A stretch of DNA of 64,000 nucleotides from CAZYFH01 sp965197395 (GTDB lineage: Bacteria; Acidobacteriota; Vicinamibacteria; Vicinamibacterales; UBA8438), in NCBI GenBank assembly GCA_965197395.1, contig CBDANB010000005.1, forward strand, positions 372,001 to 436,000. Reading direction: 5' to 3'. The position numbers and the translations under genes are program-made. The number at the start of each line of letters is the position of its first letter. The stretch's first letter is position 1. The notes under the pieces were generated by a model. It was not told the DNA's origin. It did not search any database and saw only the letters and a list, made by a program, of their open reading frames with translations. This document shows positions 33,467-43,060 of this stretch, in pieces.

Positions 33467-35844
33467 TACCGGTCGTGCCACGCTCGGTGGCAGGTCCAAT
33501 CCTTGCTGCGGTCGGGCGGCGTCGTCACAATGGAGTCAGAGGGCGTCACATGGGTCATGCGAGTGCTCGAGCCGACGAGCCAGACGGCGTGAGCCTCGAA
33601 CCGGACCCGGTGATCGAGGCGTACAAGCAGGACGTTGATCAGGGCACGGGGACGAGGCGCTTCAGCTCTTCGTGCCAGTTTTCGACGAGGACGATCTGCG
33701 ACTGCGCCGGTGTGCCCGACTCGTCGGTGGGCGCGGCGTCCTTGACCATCAGGAACCGTCGGCCATCGGGGGCAAGGGCGTAGGTTCGTCTCGAGAAATT
33801 GAAGTAGTACTGCGTCTCGAACAGCACCTCGGGTGTGCCCGCCGTGAACGTCTGCGCGGTTTCCACCGGGACCCTCATCATCCCACTTGCGGCTCGATAG
33901 AAGAGCTCGCGCCCGTCGGGTGACCAGAGCGCTTGCCGTCCCCCGGCGGTCGAGATCGTCTGCTTGCCGCCAAGGGTGGGAAACCGCTGCACGTAGACCT
34001 CGTACTGCCCGGTTTCGTTGGAGTCGTAGGCGATCCAGCCGCCATCGGGCGAGACGGCGGGCGCCGCCTCGGAGGACCCGGTGGCGACGAGGAGGTCGGT
34101 CGTCGGATCTCCCTCCATCGAGATCACACCGACGTCGCCGGCGCTCGTGCCGACCTCCCAGAACAGCAACGTCTGTCCGTCGTCCGTCCAGCTCGTCGGC
34201 TGGACGAACCCCGCGTTGTTGCCCCGCGTGACGAGACGCTCCGCATCTCCGGGCGTGTCAGCAGGCTTCTGGAACAGCCCGAGCGGTCCCTCGCGGCCAG
34301 ACGCGAAGACCACGCGCGCCCCATCCGGTGTCCACAGCGGGGCACGGTCGTTTGCCGGATCGGTGGTGAAGATTCTTTCCGTCCCACGCCCGAGGTCGTG
34401 GATCCAGATGTCGCTGTTTCCTGGCTCCTGAGCGTCGACGGCGACTCGGAGCCCGTCGGGTGAGACGCTCGGAGTCCAGTAGGGTCCGAGGGGCATCGCG
34501 AGCGGCTCCTCTCGGCCCTCACGGTCGACCCACACGAGCGAGCGCTGCTCACCGGCTCCAGAGCCCCCGCTCGTCACGTAGACGAGCGATCCGTTGGCGG
34601 ACAGGGCGAAGTTCGCCGCGCCGGTGGTCCTGGTATTCACGTTCTCCACGACCGGCACGGGATTGTCGCTGGTGAGCGCCAGCCGGTCAGCACCGAAGCC
34701 GACCGCGCGCAACGTCCCGCCGACCCCGTAGACGATATGCCCGGTCGGTGAGAACCGGGGATGACTGCCGCCCGATAGGAGATAGCTGACCTCACGCGTT
34801 TCAATGGACACGACGGCGAGCTGCGAGTCCTCGTCGGAGCCCGACCAGGCGGTGAAGAGGACGCCCGTGAGGTTGGGCAGAACGTGCGGGTACGCATGTG
34901 AGACTTCGCCTCGCTCCGGGTCGAGGGTCGTCAGCGGCTCGGGCTCACCGCCGACGGCCGGCACCCGCATCAGGCCGCTCGGGCTCCCGTACACGACGAC
35001 GTCATCCCGCCCCCAGCTCATCCCTCGAGGGCTCTCCGCCTCGACGATGGTGACGGCAGGGCCGCCGAGGATGGAGACGCGCTTCAGAACGTCGCTCTGC
35101 CGTATGCGAAACCCGACCGACTGGCCGTCCGGCGAGAAGAAGGGGGCGTTCCCATCCTCCGTCCCCCGGATCGGCGTCGCCTCCAGCTCGCCGAGCTGGC
35201 GCAGGTAGAGCCGCCTGCTTCCTGCCGATATGAGGCCGGAAGTGTAGACGACGCGGGTCCCATCGGGCGAGATCGCCACCTCGGTATCGAAGCCGGCCAC
35301 CCGCACCGGTCCGTCGGGTGGCGTCTGGAGCACGAACTGCGCGAGGGGGCGCGCCGCCGGCCGGGTCAAGCTCCAGACGGCGATACCTGTGGCAACGACG
35401 GCTACCACGACCATGCCGAGGAAGGCCGCCGGCCGCTGCCAGAACTTCGGCCGCGCGGCGACGGCGGTCTCGACCGGTGCCGCCACCGTCGTCTCGAACG
35501 CACCCTCCATCGCCAGGCGCACATCGCCGATGTCGCGAATCCGCTGGCTCGGGTCTTTCTCCAGGCACCGACGCAGGACCGTTCGAACGGAGGCCGGCAC
35601 CGCGCTCGGGAGCGTCTTCACGTCGAGATCCGACTTCATCACCGACGCGAGCGTGAGCGAGACGTCCTCACCCTGAAACGGGCGCGCGCCGGTGAGCATT
35701 TCGTAGAGCACGACACCGAACGCCCAGATGTCGGCACGCTTGTCGACCAGCTTCCCGCGTGCCTGCTCGGGGGACATATACGCCGCGGTCCCGATGACCA
35801 TCCCCATCTGCGTGGCCGCTGCGGTCAGGGAGAGCGTCGGTGAG

Positions 35845-35873
35845 GCGCTGGCAGGGCTGAAGCCCTGCGCTAC
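35845..35873. repeat. In-frame palindromic repeat inside kinase activation loop (kinase 1)
   Basis: GCAGGGCTGAAGCCCTGC followed by GCTAC is the single-hairpin form of the intergenic repeat family. Within the kinase it encodes YVAQGFSPA between the DFG (LDFGLAKAL) and SPEQ motifs, a length-tolerant loop. The paralog at 49477 has the same insertion in the same place. Confidence 0.8.
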
Positions 35874-36113
35874 GTACGAGGGATCGAGCGCCTTGGCGAG
35901 GCCGAAGTCGAGCACCTTCACCGAAGCGTCCCGCTTTACCTTGATGTTGGCCGGCTTCAGGTCGCGGTGGATGATGCCCTGCTCGTGTGCCGCTTCGAGC
36001 GCCTCCGCGATCTGCCGCGCTATCGGGAGCGCGTCTTCGATTGTCATCGCCCTTGGCCGATGAGGTCGGCGAGTGTCGGTCCTTCGATGAGCTCGAGGAC
36101 GAGCGCCTGGCCT

Positions 36114-36142
36114 GAGCCTGCGCCCTCCGCCGTCGAAGGCTC
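36114..36142. repeat. Second, different palindrome in kinase 1 N-lobe
   Basis: GAGCCT and AGGCTC flank a 17-base loop and encode part of EPSTAEGAGSGQ, between the third strand region and LVLELIEG. The paralogous kinase carries a GTAGCGC-type palindrome (51951) at this same protein position. Its membership in a wider repeat family is suspected but not shown inside this window. Confidence 0.4.
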
Positions 36143-36403
36143 TGCCTCTTCCAGCCCGTAGATGCTGCCGATGTTCGGGTGGTTCAGCGACGCGAGGACC
36201 TTCGCTTCGCGCTGGAAGCGCGCCAGCCGCTCGGGGTCGTTCGCGAACAGGTCGGGCAAGACCTTGAGCGCCACGTCGCGGTCGAGCTTGGTGTCGCGGG
36301 CGCGGTAGACGTCACCCATCCCGCCTGCGCCGATCTTCTCGACGACTTCGTAGACGCCGAGGCGGGTGCCGGGGCTGAGAGGCATGGCTCTTGAGTCGTT
36401 GGA

Positions 36404-37348
36404 TTATATCGGCCGCTTCGTCGCAGCTTTCTTCGTGGACCGGCGTTTCTTCTTCGTTGCGGCCTTCTTTGGAGCAGCCTTCGCCTTCCTGGACGACTTC
36501 GTGGCGGGTGGCTTCCTGACGGCAGCGGCGCGTTTGGCCAACTTCTTTTTCGTGCGCACGGTTCGCCGATCGCGCCTGGCCGGCACTACGACGCCCGACG
36601 CGGATGCCTCGTCCTCGTCGATGTCGATGTCGATGTCAATGTCGATGCCGAAGACCGACGACAGCTCGTCGGATTCGAGCACCCTGCCGCTTCGAGACCT
36701 GACTCCTGGCGGTGGCCGATCGACAGCGGCCTCCACCATCTCGGCAGGGTCGACGCCGCGCAGAGTGAACAGCAGCTCCGGCGCGTGGTCGAGGCGCGCA
36801 CCGACGCCGTACAGCGTGGCCGCCACGTGCTTGCACATGGTCGCCCAATCAGGGCACGAGCACCCCAGCGAGATCTCTCGCGGGGCCGGGAACAGCCCCT
36901 CTCCCCGGCGCGTGACGACCTCCATCACACGCGTGGAGATGGAACCCTGCAGGAGCTCGACCAGCGAGTCGATCCGCCCCGCGCATTGGGCCTTGATGCC
37001 GGTCCATCGCCGCCTCGCGAGGGGCTTGATTCGGATGTTCACGTCGTAGATGTCAGAGCCGCTGACGAGAGCTCGCACCCGTCCGGCCTCGATCTGCAGG
37101 TCGATCACCGATCCGTGGCGTACGTACGTCCGGCCGCGCGGCAGGCGGTTCGCGTAGTCACTGTACGACTCGAGGTTGCTGCACCACGCATTGCCCCAAA
37201 AAGTGGCTGCGATCGTGCGACGCGCGATCTCGACCGGTGACACCTCACGACCGGCCCTTTTCATCTTGGCGATCCGGTGCGCGGCCTGAGCGCGGCGGCG
37301 TGCCACTGAGACATAGGGGTACCGGTCCTCGTACGAGTACCGGCCCAT
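36404..37348 (-). CDS. SWIM zinc-finger protein
   Basis: The product is 314 residues. At about residues 160-180, LGCSCPDWATMCKHVAATLY forms a SWIM finger (C-x-C-x7-C-x-H). The N-terminal part (FWGNAWCSNLESYSDYANRL, GRTYVRHGSVIDLQIEAGRV) is the usual companion region. The C-terminus has an acidic Ile-Asp dipeptide run and a Lys/Ala-rich tail typical of nucleic-acid-binding extensions. Bacterial SWIM proteins of this type are commonly paired with SNF2 ATPases, and here the SNF2 gene lies 46 bp upstream on the same strand. The kinase gene starts 18 bp after the stop, so all three may be cotranscribed. Confidence 0.85.
   Translation of the reverse strand: MGRYSYEDRYPYVSVARRRAQAAHRIAKMKRAGREVSPVEIARRTIAATFWGNAWCSNLESYSDYANRLPRGRTYVRHGSVIDLQIEAGRVRALVSGSDIYDVNIRIKPLARRRWTGIKAQCAGRIDSLVELLQGSISTRVMEVVTRRGEGLFPAPREISLGCSCPDWATMCKHVAATLYGVGARLDHAPELLFTLRGVDPAEMVEAAVDRPPPGVRSRSGRVLESDELSSVFGIDIDIDIDIDEDEASASGVVVPARRDRRTVRTKKKLAKRAAAVRKPPATKSSRKAKAAPKKAATKKKRRSTKKAATKRPI
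36617..36649. repeat. Hexanucleotide microsatellite encoding an Ile-Asp run
   Basis: GATGTC is repeated about five times with one substitution inside the SWIM gene. On the coding strand it encodes alternating Ile and Asp. Length changes by whole hexamers would keep the frame, so this acidic linker may vary between strains. Confidence 0.7.
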
Positions 37349-37394
37349 GGGCCTACCGCGGGTCCCTCTTGTGACGAGCGCGCACGCGCATCTT

Positions 37395-40133
37395 CTACCC
37401 CTCCACGGCGCTGCTCAGATCGAGCGATACCATCGAGATCAACTCGTCGTTGCTCATCTCGGTCAAGGTCGACTCCGCGCCCACAGAGAGGACCTCGTCG
37501 GAGAGCTTCTGCTTTCCAGCGATCAGCTGGTCGATCCGGTCCTCCACCGTGCCGCGGCAGACGAACTTGTGCACGAGCACATTCTTTTTCTGGCCGATGC
37601 GATACGCGCGGTCCGTAGCCTGGTTCTCGACCGCCGGGTTCCACCACCGATCGAAGTGGATGACGTGGGAGCCCGCGGTCAGGTTGAGCCCGGTGCCCCC
37701 GGCTTTGAGCGACAGCACCATGAACGGCAGTCGTTCATCCTCCTGGAAGCTTCTGACCAGACCCTGGCGCTTCCTGACCGGCGTGCCGCCGTGTAACACG
37801 AGGCCGCTGCGGCCGAAGACCGTGGCCAGAAAGCCGGCCAGCGGCTCTGTCATCTCGCGAAACTGGGTAAACACGAGCACCTTGTCCTGGCGCGTGGCGA
37901 TCGACTCGCCGAGCTCGCGTAAACGCGCGAGCTTCCCGCTGTCGTTGGCGTCGTAGCTCCCGTCGCCCAGCCACTGGGAGGGATGATTACAGATCTGCTT
38001 GAAGCGCAGCAGAAAGGCCAGGACCACGCCGCGTCGCTCGATACCGTCGAGCTGCCTGATGGCCTGTTTCATCTCTTCGACTGATTGTTGATACAGGGCG
38101 GCCTGGCGCTTGCTCAGCAGGCAGTAGGCGATGACCTCGGTCTTGTCGGGAAGATCGGCGATGACACGCTTGTCGGTCTTGAGCCGCCGCAGGATGTACG
38201 GCTGCACCAGCCTGCGCAGCGGCGCGTAGCCCCCGTGCGTGCCCGACGCCATGGACTTGCACAGGCCATTGAAGGCCTTGGCTGAGCCCAGCAGCCCGGG
38301 GTTCAGGAAGTCGAAGATCGACCACAGGTCGCCGAGGCGATTCTCCACCGGCGTGCCGGTGAGGGCCAGGCGCCACCTCGCGTCCAGCGCTTTGACCGCC
38401 CTGGTCTGTTTGGCACCGGGGTTCTTGATGGCCTGGGCTTCGTCGAGGATCACATTTCGCCAGGCACGCGTTCGCATCCATTCGGTCCGCATGACGGTGC
38501 CGTAGGTCGTGATGACCGCATCGTGGGCATCCACCTTCTTCTTCGACAGCTTCTTGAGCTCGGGCGAGGCGATGCGGGACGGATGGGCGATGAGCACCTT
38601 CAACTCGGGGGCGAAACGCTCGATCTCCAGGCGCCAGTTGTCCACGAGCGAGGCCGGCACCACCAGCAGGTCGGTGCCGTTCTCCTTGTTGCGCCGGCTC
38701 ACCGACAGCACGCCGAGCACCTGGATGGTCTTGCCGAGGCCCATGTCGTCGGCCAGACAGCCGCCGAGCTCCAGGCCGCGCAGCGTCCACAGCCACTGCA
38801 CGCCGATCTTCTGATACGCGCGCAGCTCGGTCCGCAGACCGGCGTTTGCGTCGATCTCGGCCCGCAGCTCGGGCGAGCGCAGTGCGTCGAGCCTCGACGA
38901 CAGCCATTTTCCGGCGATGACCTCCGACCATTCCGGCCGGGCGTCCTCCGCGCTGTCCACCCCGCCGCCGTCGAGCTGCGCGCCGGCCAGCATGCGCATC
39001 GCCTCGCCGAAGCTGACGTCACCCGCTTGGGCCCGCTTCTGTACGTCACGCCACTGATCGAGAACCTCGTCGAGCTTGTCCCTATCGACCTCGACCCATT
39101 TGCCCTTGATCTGCATCAGGCCATCGGTGGCTGCGAGCAGGGTTTCGACCTCCTTCTTTGACAGGTTCTCCCCATCGAGGGTCAACGTCACATCAAAGTC
39201 CAGGAGCGCGTCCAGTCCCAGAGTCGATGGCGCCTTGCCACCCACCGAGACAGAGACCATGGGACGGGGGCGGCGCTTGGCGCTCCACCAGTCGGGCATG
39301 CGCACGACCAGGCCGGCTTGCTCGTACACGGCGATCTCGCAGAGGAAGCGATGCGCCTCCCTGGGCGACCAGGACAACGGGTGGTAGATGTCACCGGAGT
39401 CGACCAACTCGCGAATGAACGCGCTCTGCTCGGCCGCGCGCGACAGGGGAGAGAGCAGCGCGAGGAGCTTCTGTCGGTTCTTCGCCCCGGCGTAGTCCTT
39501 CAGCGCTCGCCCGAGGGGCAGGTGCTGGGGCTTGGCCTGCTTCGAGACCTTGTGAACATAGGTCGCGATGAAAGCGAAGGGATACTCCCGGTCGCGCGTG
39601 TTCTCGGCCAGATGAAAACAGACGCGGCCGACCACGTGCCAGACCGAGCTCTGCTTCTTCAGGTATCCCTGGACCCCATCCGCGAAGTGGGCGGCCTCGG
39701 TGGTCAGGGCCGTCCCGATGTCGGACCACAACCCGCCGAGCATCGAGGGCGTGATCAGCTCGGCGCCCGGCATGGGAGGGGCCGCCTCGGTGAAAGCCGC
39801 GAGCTCGTCCGGTGCGGGATCGGGCACGACCAGCGACCTGGGATCGGTCGGATCCAACGCACCGCAGGCCCTGGCCACGACAGACTTCCCGATGTCACGC
39901 CAGTAGGCCAGCGTCGGGTGGAGCTCCGTCTTCAGCTCTCGCGCGCCCAAGTGGAGCACCCCGTGCCCGCGACCGAAGTCGAACGCCCCGAGGATGCGCT
40001 GCTGCACAGCGGTGGACAGCCCGGGACCATCATCCGGCGAGCCGGGATAGACGTCGATGCGGCCGCTCGGGGTCAATCCGCAAAGAAGAGTGCCGCTGGC
40101 GTTGGGGGCGCTATCGAGGGAACGCTGCGTCAT
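37395..40133 (-). CDS. SNF2-family helicase-like ATPase
   Basis: The product is 912 residues. The N-terminal 430 residues are a family-specific region of about the length seen in bacterial SNF2 proteins paired with SWIM proteins. Motif I is LADDMGLGKTIQVLGVL at about residue 461, motif II ILDEAQAIKN near 564, motif III LALTGTPVENRLGDLWSIFD, and the C-terminal helicase motif VIHFDRWWNPAVENQATDRA near 831. These proteins translocate on double-stranded DNA and remodel protein-DNA complexes. The SWIM gene follows 46 bp downstream, as in the Bacillus ywqA/ywqB type pairing. No strong ribosome site was found at the ATG at 40133. Confidence 0.9.
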   Translation of the reverse strand: MTQRSLDSAPNASGTLLCGLTPSGRIDVYPGSPDDGPGLSTAVQQRILGAFDFGRGHGVLHLGARELKTELHPTLAYWRDIGKSVVARACGALDPTDPRSLVVPDPAPDELAAFTEAAPPMPGAELITPSMLGGLWSDIGTALTTEAAHFADGVQGYLKKQSSVWHVVGRVCFHLAENTRDREYPFAFIATYVHKVSKQAKPQHLPLGRALKDYAGAKNRQKLLALLSPLSRAAEQSAFIRELVDSGDIYHPLSWSPREAHRFLCEIAVYEQAGLVVRMPDWWSAKRRPRPMVSVSVGGKAPSTLGLDALLDFDVTLTLDGENLSKKEVETLLAATDGLMQIKGKWVEVDRDKLDEVLDQWRDVQKRAQAGDVSFGEAMRMLAGAQLDGGGVDSAEDARPEWSEVIAGKWLSSRLDALRSPELRAEIDANAGLRTELRAYQKIGVQWLWTLRGLELGGCLADDMGLGKTIQVLGVLSVSRRNKENGTDLLVVPASLVDNWRLEIERFAPELKVLIAHPSRIASPELKKLSKKKVDAHDAVITTYGTVMRTEWMRTRAWRNVILDEAQAIKNPGAKQTRAVKALDARWRLALTGTPVENRLGDLWSIFDFLNPGLLGSAKAFNGLCKSMASGTHGGYAPLRRLVQPYILRRLKTDKRVIADLPDKTEVIAYCLLSKRQAALYQQSVEEMKQAIRQLDGIERRGVVLAFLLRFKQICNHPSQWLGDGSYDANDSGKLARLRELGESIATRQDKVLVFTQFREMTEPLAGFLATVFGRSGLVLHGGTPVRKRQGLVRSFQEDERLPFMVLSLKAGGTGLNLTAGSHVIHFDRWWNPAVENQATDRAYRIGQKKNVLVHKFVCRGTVEDRIDQLIAGKQKLSDEVLSVGAESTLTEMSNDELISMVSLDLSSAVEG

Positions 40134-40324
40134 TTGGCTTTTGACCCGCGCGTGCGGCCGACTCCTAGGCGGCGACCTGGGGGCCGAGGGTCTTAAGGGG
40201 TGTTGCCTGTTTCGTCTACAAAACGCCTTTCAGAATTGGGCTTTATGCACGAAGAGAGTAACTCCATCAGCCGGGGATCCTGATCTTCGAGACGTTCGCA
40301 GTGCAGTGGGCGTTGAAAAAGGGA

Positions 40325-40345
40325 CCCATGTTGGGCGAACATGGG
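40325..40345. promoter_or_regulatory. 8-bp inverted repeat in divergent gap
   Basis: CCCATGTT and AACATGGG are separated by five bases, 45 bp before the CHEGN gene start at 40390. The gap of 256 bp between this gene and the divergent SNF2 gene contains nothing else recognisable. The dyad could be an operator or an mRNA hairpin. Confidence 0.35.
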
Positions 40346-40389
40346 CGCAGCCGGTCACCCGCGGACCTGGGGTGAGGGAGGGTCAGGAA

Positions 40390-41475
40390 ATGAGCCACGG
40401 TAGTTTCACGGCCGTCGTGACCGTCGTCGCGATCGGGTGTCTGGCCCCGGTCCCCGCCTCCGGGCAGAATCAGGCTTCTACTGAGGCAGACGAGGTTTCA
40501 ACATGGACACTGCCCCGTACCCCTGACGGTCGGCCTGATCTACAGGGGTATTGGACGACCCAGACCTTCACTCCTCTGGAGCGACCGGAGCACCTGGCCG
40601 GGAAAGAGTTCTTCACGGAAGAGGAGACGGCAGCGCTGCACCAGCAGCTCACCGCCGAAGGGGTCGACCCGTCGGCTCGCGACGCGATCAATTACGAGGA
40701 TGCAGAGGCGAGAGAGAAGAGGCTGTATCAGACCAACCGCGACGCCACATACATCCACTACGACAACCAGATCTGGCTACGTACGCGCGTGCCCAAGGGT
40801 CTGTCGAGTCGACGAACGTCCTTAGTCACCGATCCGCCGGATGGGAGAATCCCACCATTGACGCCGGAAGCCGAGCGACGTGCGGCCGCCGAGGCCGAGG
40901 CGAGAGGGTTGCCGAGTGCCTTCGACGGGTACGAGACCCGGCCATTGCCCGAGCGGTGCATCGTCTGGCGGCACGAGGGCCCGCCGAACATGCCACCGGC
41001 CTACAACGATATTCATCAGATCTTTCAGACGCCGCACCACGTCGTGGTTTTTACCGAGCTGGGCGCCAACGCCCCGCGCATCATCCCGCTCGATGGGCGC
41101 CCCCATATCGCGGACACCATTCGCCAGTTCCCAGGCGATTCGCGTGGCCGTTGGGAGGGCGACACACTGGTCGTCGAGAGCACGAACTTCAACGAGAGGC
41201 GGCGGTTCCAAGGATCGACCGGCGCCCTGCACGTGGTAGAACGCTTCACGCGCGTCGCCGCCGACACGATCCGCTACGAGTTCACAGTCGACGATCCGAA
41301 CACGTGGACGAGCCCGTGGAGCGTGGAGATTCCGATGGTCAGGACGGAGGGACCGCTGTACGAGTACGCCTGTCACGAAGGTAATCACGACATCCGGCAC
41401 ATTCTCGAGATCTACCGCAACCTCGAAAAGCAGGCGGCCGCCGGCGCCTCGCGTCACGACTCAAATCGCCCTTGA
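40390..41475 (+). CDS. CHEGN-family secreted protein, paralog 6
   Basis: From the ATG at 40390 (GGAGGG upstream) the product is 361 residues with signal peptide ending PASGQ. Landmarks are RTPDGRPDLQGYWTTQTFTP, LERPEHLAGKEFFTEEET, RTSLVTDPPDGRIPPLTPE, PERCIVWRHEGPPNMPP (first conserved Cys), IHQIFQTPHHVVVFTELGAN, GRWEGDTLVVESTNF, VVERFTRVAADTIRYEFTV and LYEYACHEGNHDIRHIL (second conserved Cys). It carries an extra 20-30 residues before the R-T-S-L motif. The next family member begins 30 bp downstream, so this is a tandem pair of diverged copies. Confidence 0.85.
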   Translation: MSHGSFTAVVTVVAIGCLAPVPASGQNQASTEADEVSTWTLPRTPDGRPDLQGYWTTQTFTPLERPEHLAGKEFFTEEETAALHQQLTAEGVDPSARDAINYEDAEAREKRLYQTNRDATYIHYDNQIWLRTRVPKGLSSRRTSLVTDPPDGRIPPLTPEAERRAAAEAEARGLPSAFDGYETRPLPERCIVWRHEGPPNMPPAYNDIHQIFQTPHHVVVFTELGANAPRIIPLDGRPHIADTIRQFPGDSRGRWEGDTLVVESTNFNERRRFQGSTGALHVVERFTRVAADTIRYEFTVDDPNTWTSPWSVEIPMVRTEGPLYEYACHEGNHDIRHILEIYRNLEKQAAAGASRHDSNRP

Positions 41476-41505
41476 CTTTGACAGGACAGGGGTGTAGCAA
41501 CGCTC

Positions 41506-42801
41506 ATGCGAATGACGAGCCGGCGACTGCTCGAGCTGTGCGGTGTGGTCGCGGCGTTCATCGTCGTGATTGTGCTGCTGAACGTGACGCCGGTCCCGGT
41601 CGCCGGCCCGACTGCGCTCGGCAGCTTGGTCGAGGTCGCCGAAGCCTCTGGCGAAGGCGCCCAGGCCCAAGCGGCTCCGGGGGAGGAGGCGGCCCCAGCG
41701 GCCCCGACGTCGTGGGGCGCGCCGAACTTGCAGGGCATCTGGACCACCGACTACGAGATCCCGTTGCAGCGACCCGCTCGGTACGCCGACCAAGAGTTCT
41801 TCACGGATGAGGAACGGGCCGAGCTGGACAGAGAACGGGCACGCATCATTGGTCTGGACAGTCGGCGCTCGGCGCGCGGAAGCGAGCAGGACGTCGGTGG
41901 CGCGTACAGCGCGGCGATCTTTCTGACCCACAAGCATATGGGCCGGCGGACGTCGCTGATTGTGGATCCGCCGGATGGGAGAATCCCGCCCTTCACGCCG
42001 GAGGCCCAGCAGCGGAGGGCCGCCTTCCGCGAGTATCAGCTTGCCCTTCTGCAGGCCACAGAGGTCTGCGAGAACGACTTGGCCGGTTGCGCGGGCGGGC
42101 AGTACGGGCCGCCCTCACCGCGACGCGCGGAGGCGCCGCCGTACTATCCGGCCAGCTCCTTCAATCGCTCCGACGGTCCCGAGGACCGAGGCTTGGGGGA
42201 GCGGTGCATGTCAGCCCGCCTGCCAGACTTCGGCGGTGCTGCTGGGTATTTCCTTCGTATTGTGCAGTCGCCGGGCACTGTGTCGATCTTCTATGACACC
42301 GGCCAGGGGCAGGGGTGGCAACGCATTATCCCGGTGACCGATCGTCCGCATCTGCCGGCGCATGTCCGGCAGTGGTGGGGGGACCCGCGGGGTCGGTGGG
42401 AGGGCGAGACGCTGGTCGTCGATACGACGAACTTCAGCCCAAAAACGGACTACCAGGGGTCGCGCGAGAACTTGCATCTGGTCGAACGGTGGACCCGGCT
42501 CAACGAAGCGACGATCGAGTATGTGGCCACGATGGAGGACCCGACGACCTGGACGCAACCCTGGACCGTTGCGGTGGAGCTCAGCCAGCAGAGCAACGAA
42601 GCGAATCGCTTCTACACGGAGCCGCGGTGCCACGAGGGGAACTACGGGCTGCCGGGGTTGCTCGCGGGCGAGCGAGCGATGGATCGAGCGTTCGCCGAAG
42701 GGCGTGGCCCCGATCCTGCGACCCTCTGCACTGCCGGATGTGGCGGCTTCGCCGCAGGATTCGCCGAGAGCGGACCCGAGATCAACCCGCTGCGAAGATG
42801 A
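41506..42801 (+). CDS. CHEGN-family secreted protein, paralog 7 (long, divergent form)
   Basis: The 431-residue product starts with an uncleaved-looking hydrophobic segment (LLELCGVVAAFIVVIVLLNV) and an Ala/Glu/Pro linker. Landmarks then follow: TSWGAPNLQGIWTTDYEIPL, LQRPARYADQEFFTDEER, RRTSLIVDPPDGRIPPFTPE, GERCMSARLPDFGG (first conserved Cys), GRWEGETLVVDTTNF, LVERWTRLNEATIEYVATM and FYTEPRCHEGNYGLPGLLAG (second conserved Cys, with P-R replacing Y-A). It has a middle insertion with two extra cysteines (VCENDLAGCAGG) and a C-terminal extension with a second pair (LCTAGCGG). It is probably cotranscribed with paralog 6 and may be membrane-tethered rather than released. Confidence 0.82.
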   Translation: MRMTSRRLLELCGVVAAFIVVIVLLNVTPVPVAGPTALGSLVEVAEASGEGAQAQAAPGEEAAPAAPTSWGAPNLQGIWTTDYEIPLQRPARYADQEFFTDEERAELDRERARIIGLDSRRSARGSEQDVGGAYSAAIFLTHKHMGRRTSLIVDPPDGRIPPFTPEAQQRRAAFREYQLALLQATEVCENDLAGCAGGQYGPPSPRRAEAPPYYPASSFNRSDGPEDRGLGERCMSARLPDFGGAAGYFLRIVQSPGTVSIFYDTGQGQGWQRIIPVTDRPHLPAHVRQWWGDPRGRWEGETLVVDTTNFSPKTDYQGSRENLHLVERWTRLNEATIEYVATMEDPTTWTQPWTVAVELSQQSNEANRFYTEPRCHEGNYGLPGLLAGERAMDRAFAEGRGPDPATLCTAGCGGFAAGFAESGPEINPLRR

Positions 42802-43060
42802 CCTGCTAGGGCGGGGTTCGGTTTAGTCGTCGGAAGATACGGCTGACGCACCGACGGCTAAGACGGGCCCGGCTGGGGGGCGTGAGCTGCAACGCCTGTT
42901 CGCACGCACTGCAGTCGCCTGACCCCGACCGGTGTCCGAACAACGAACTCGTCAAGACCTCGCGATCAGGATTCGCCCGGCTCCCGGTGCCGCGCGCCAC
43001 CTTGAGCGATGGCGCCATGAACCTGAACTGGTAGCGTGAATCTCCCGACAGGAGGGGATC

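Larger units (their letters stand above)
33639..36385 (-). pseudogene. Ser/Thr protein kinase with TolB-like propeller, frameshifted
   Basis: Two overlapping frames encode one kinase. From 36385: GVYEVVEKIGAGGMGDVYRA (glycine loop) and DRDVALKVLPDLF (lysine), ending at a stop at 36044. From 36047: TIEDALPIARQIAEALEAAH, HRDLKPANIKV, LDFGLAKAL, YMSPEQARGK, a transmembrane helix and a WD40/TolB-type propeller. Compared with the intact paralog at 49477, one G is missing near 36048 (GGGCGATG for GGGGCGATG). Restoring it gives 915 residues versus 920. The ATGA at the joint could allow two separate chains, but neither would hold a complete kinase domain. Sequencing error is possible. A palindrome lies in the activation loop. 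Confidence 0.75.

Noticed and set aside
42802..43060. Possible gene in the 259-bp gap before the NHL lipoprotein
   Set aside because: Only shadow frames are present; no motif, no ribosome site other than that of the NHL gene.
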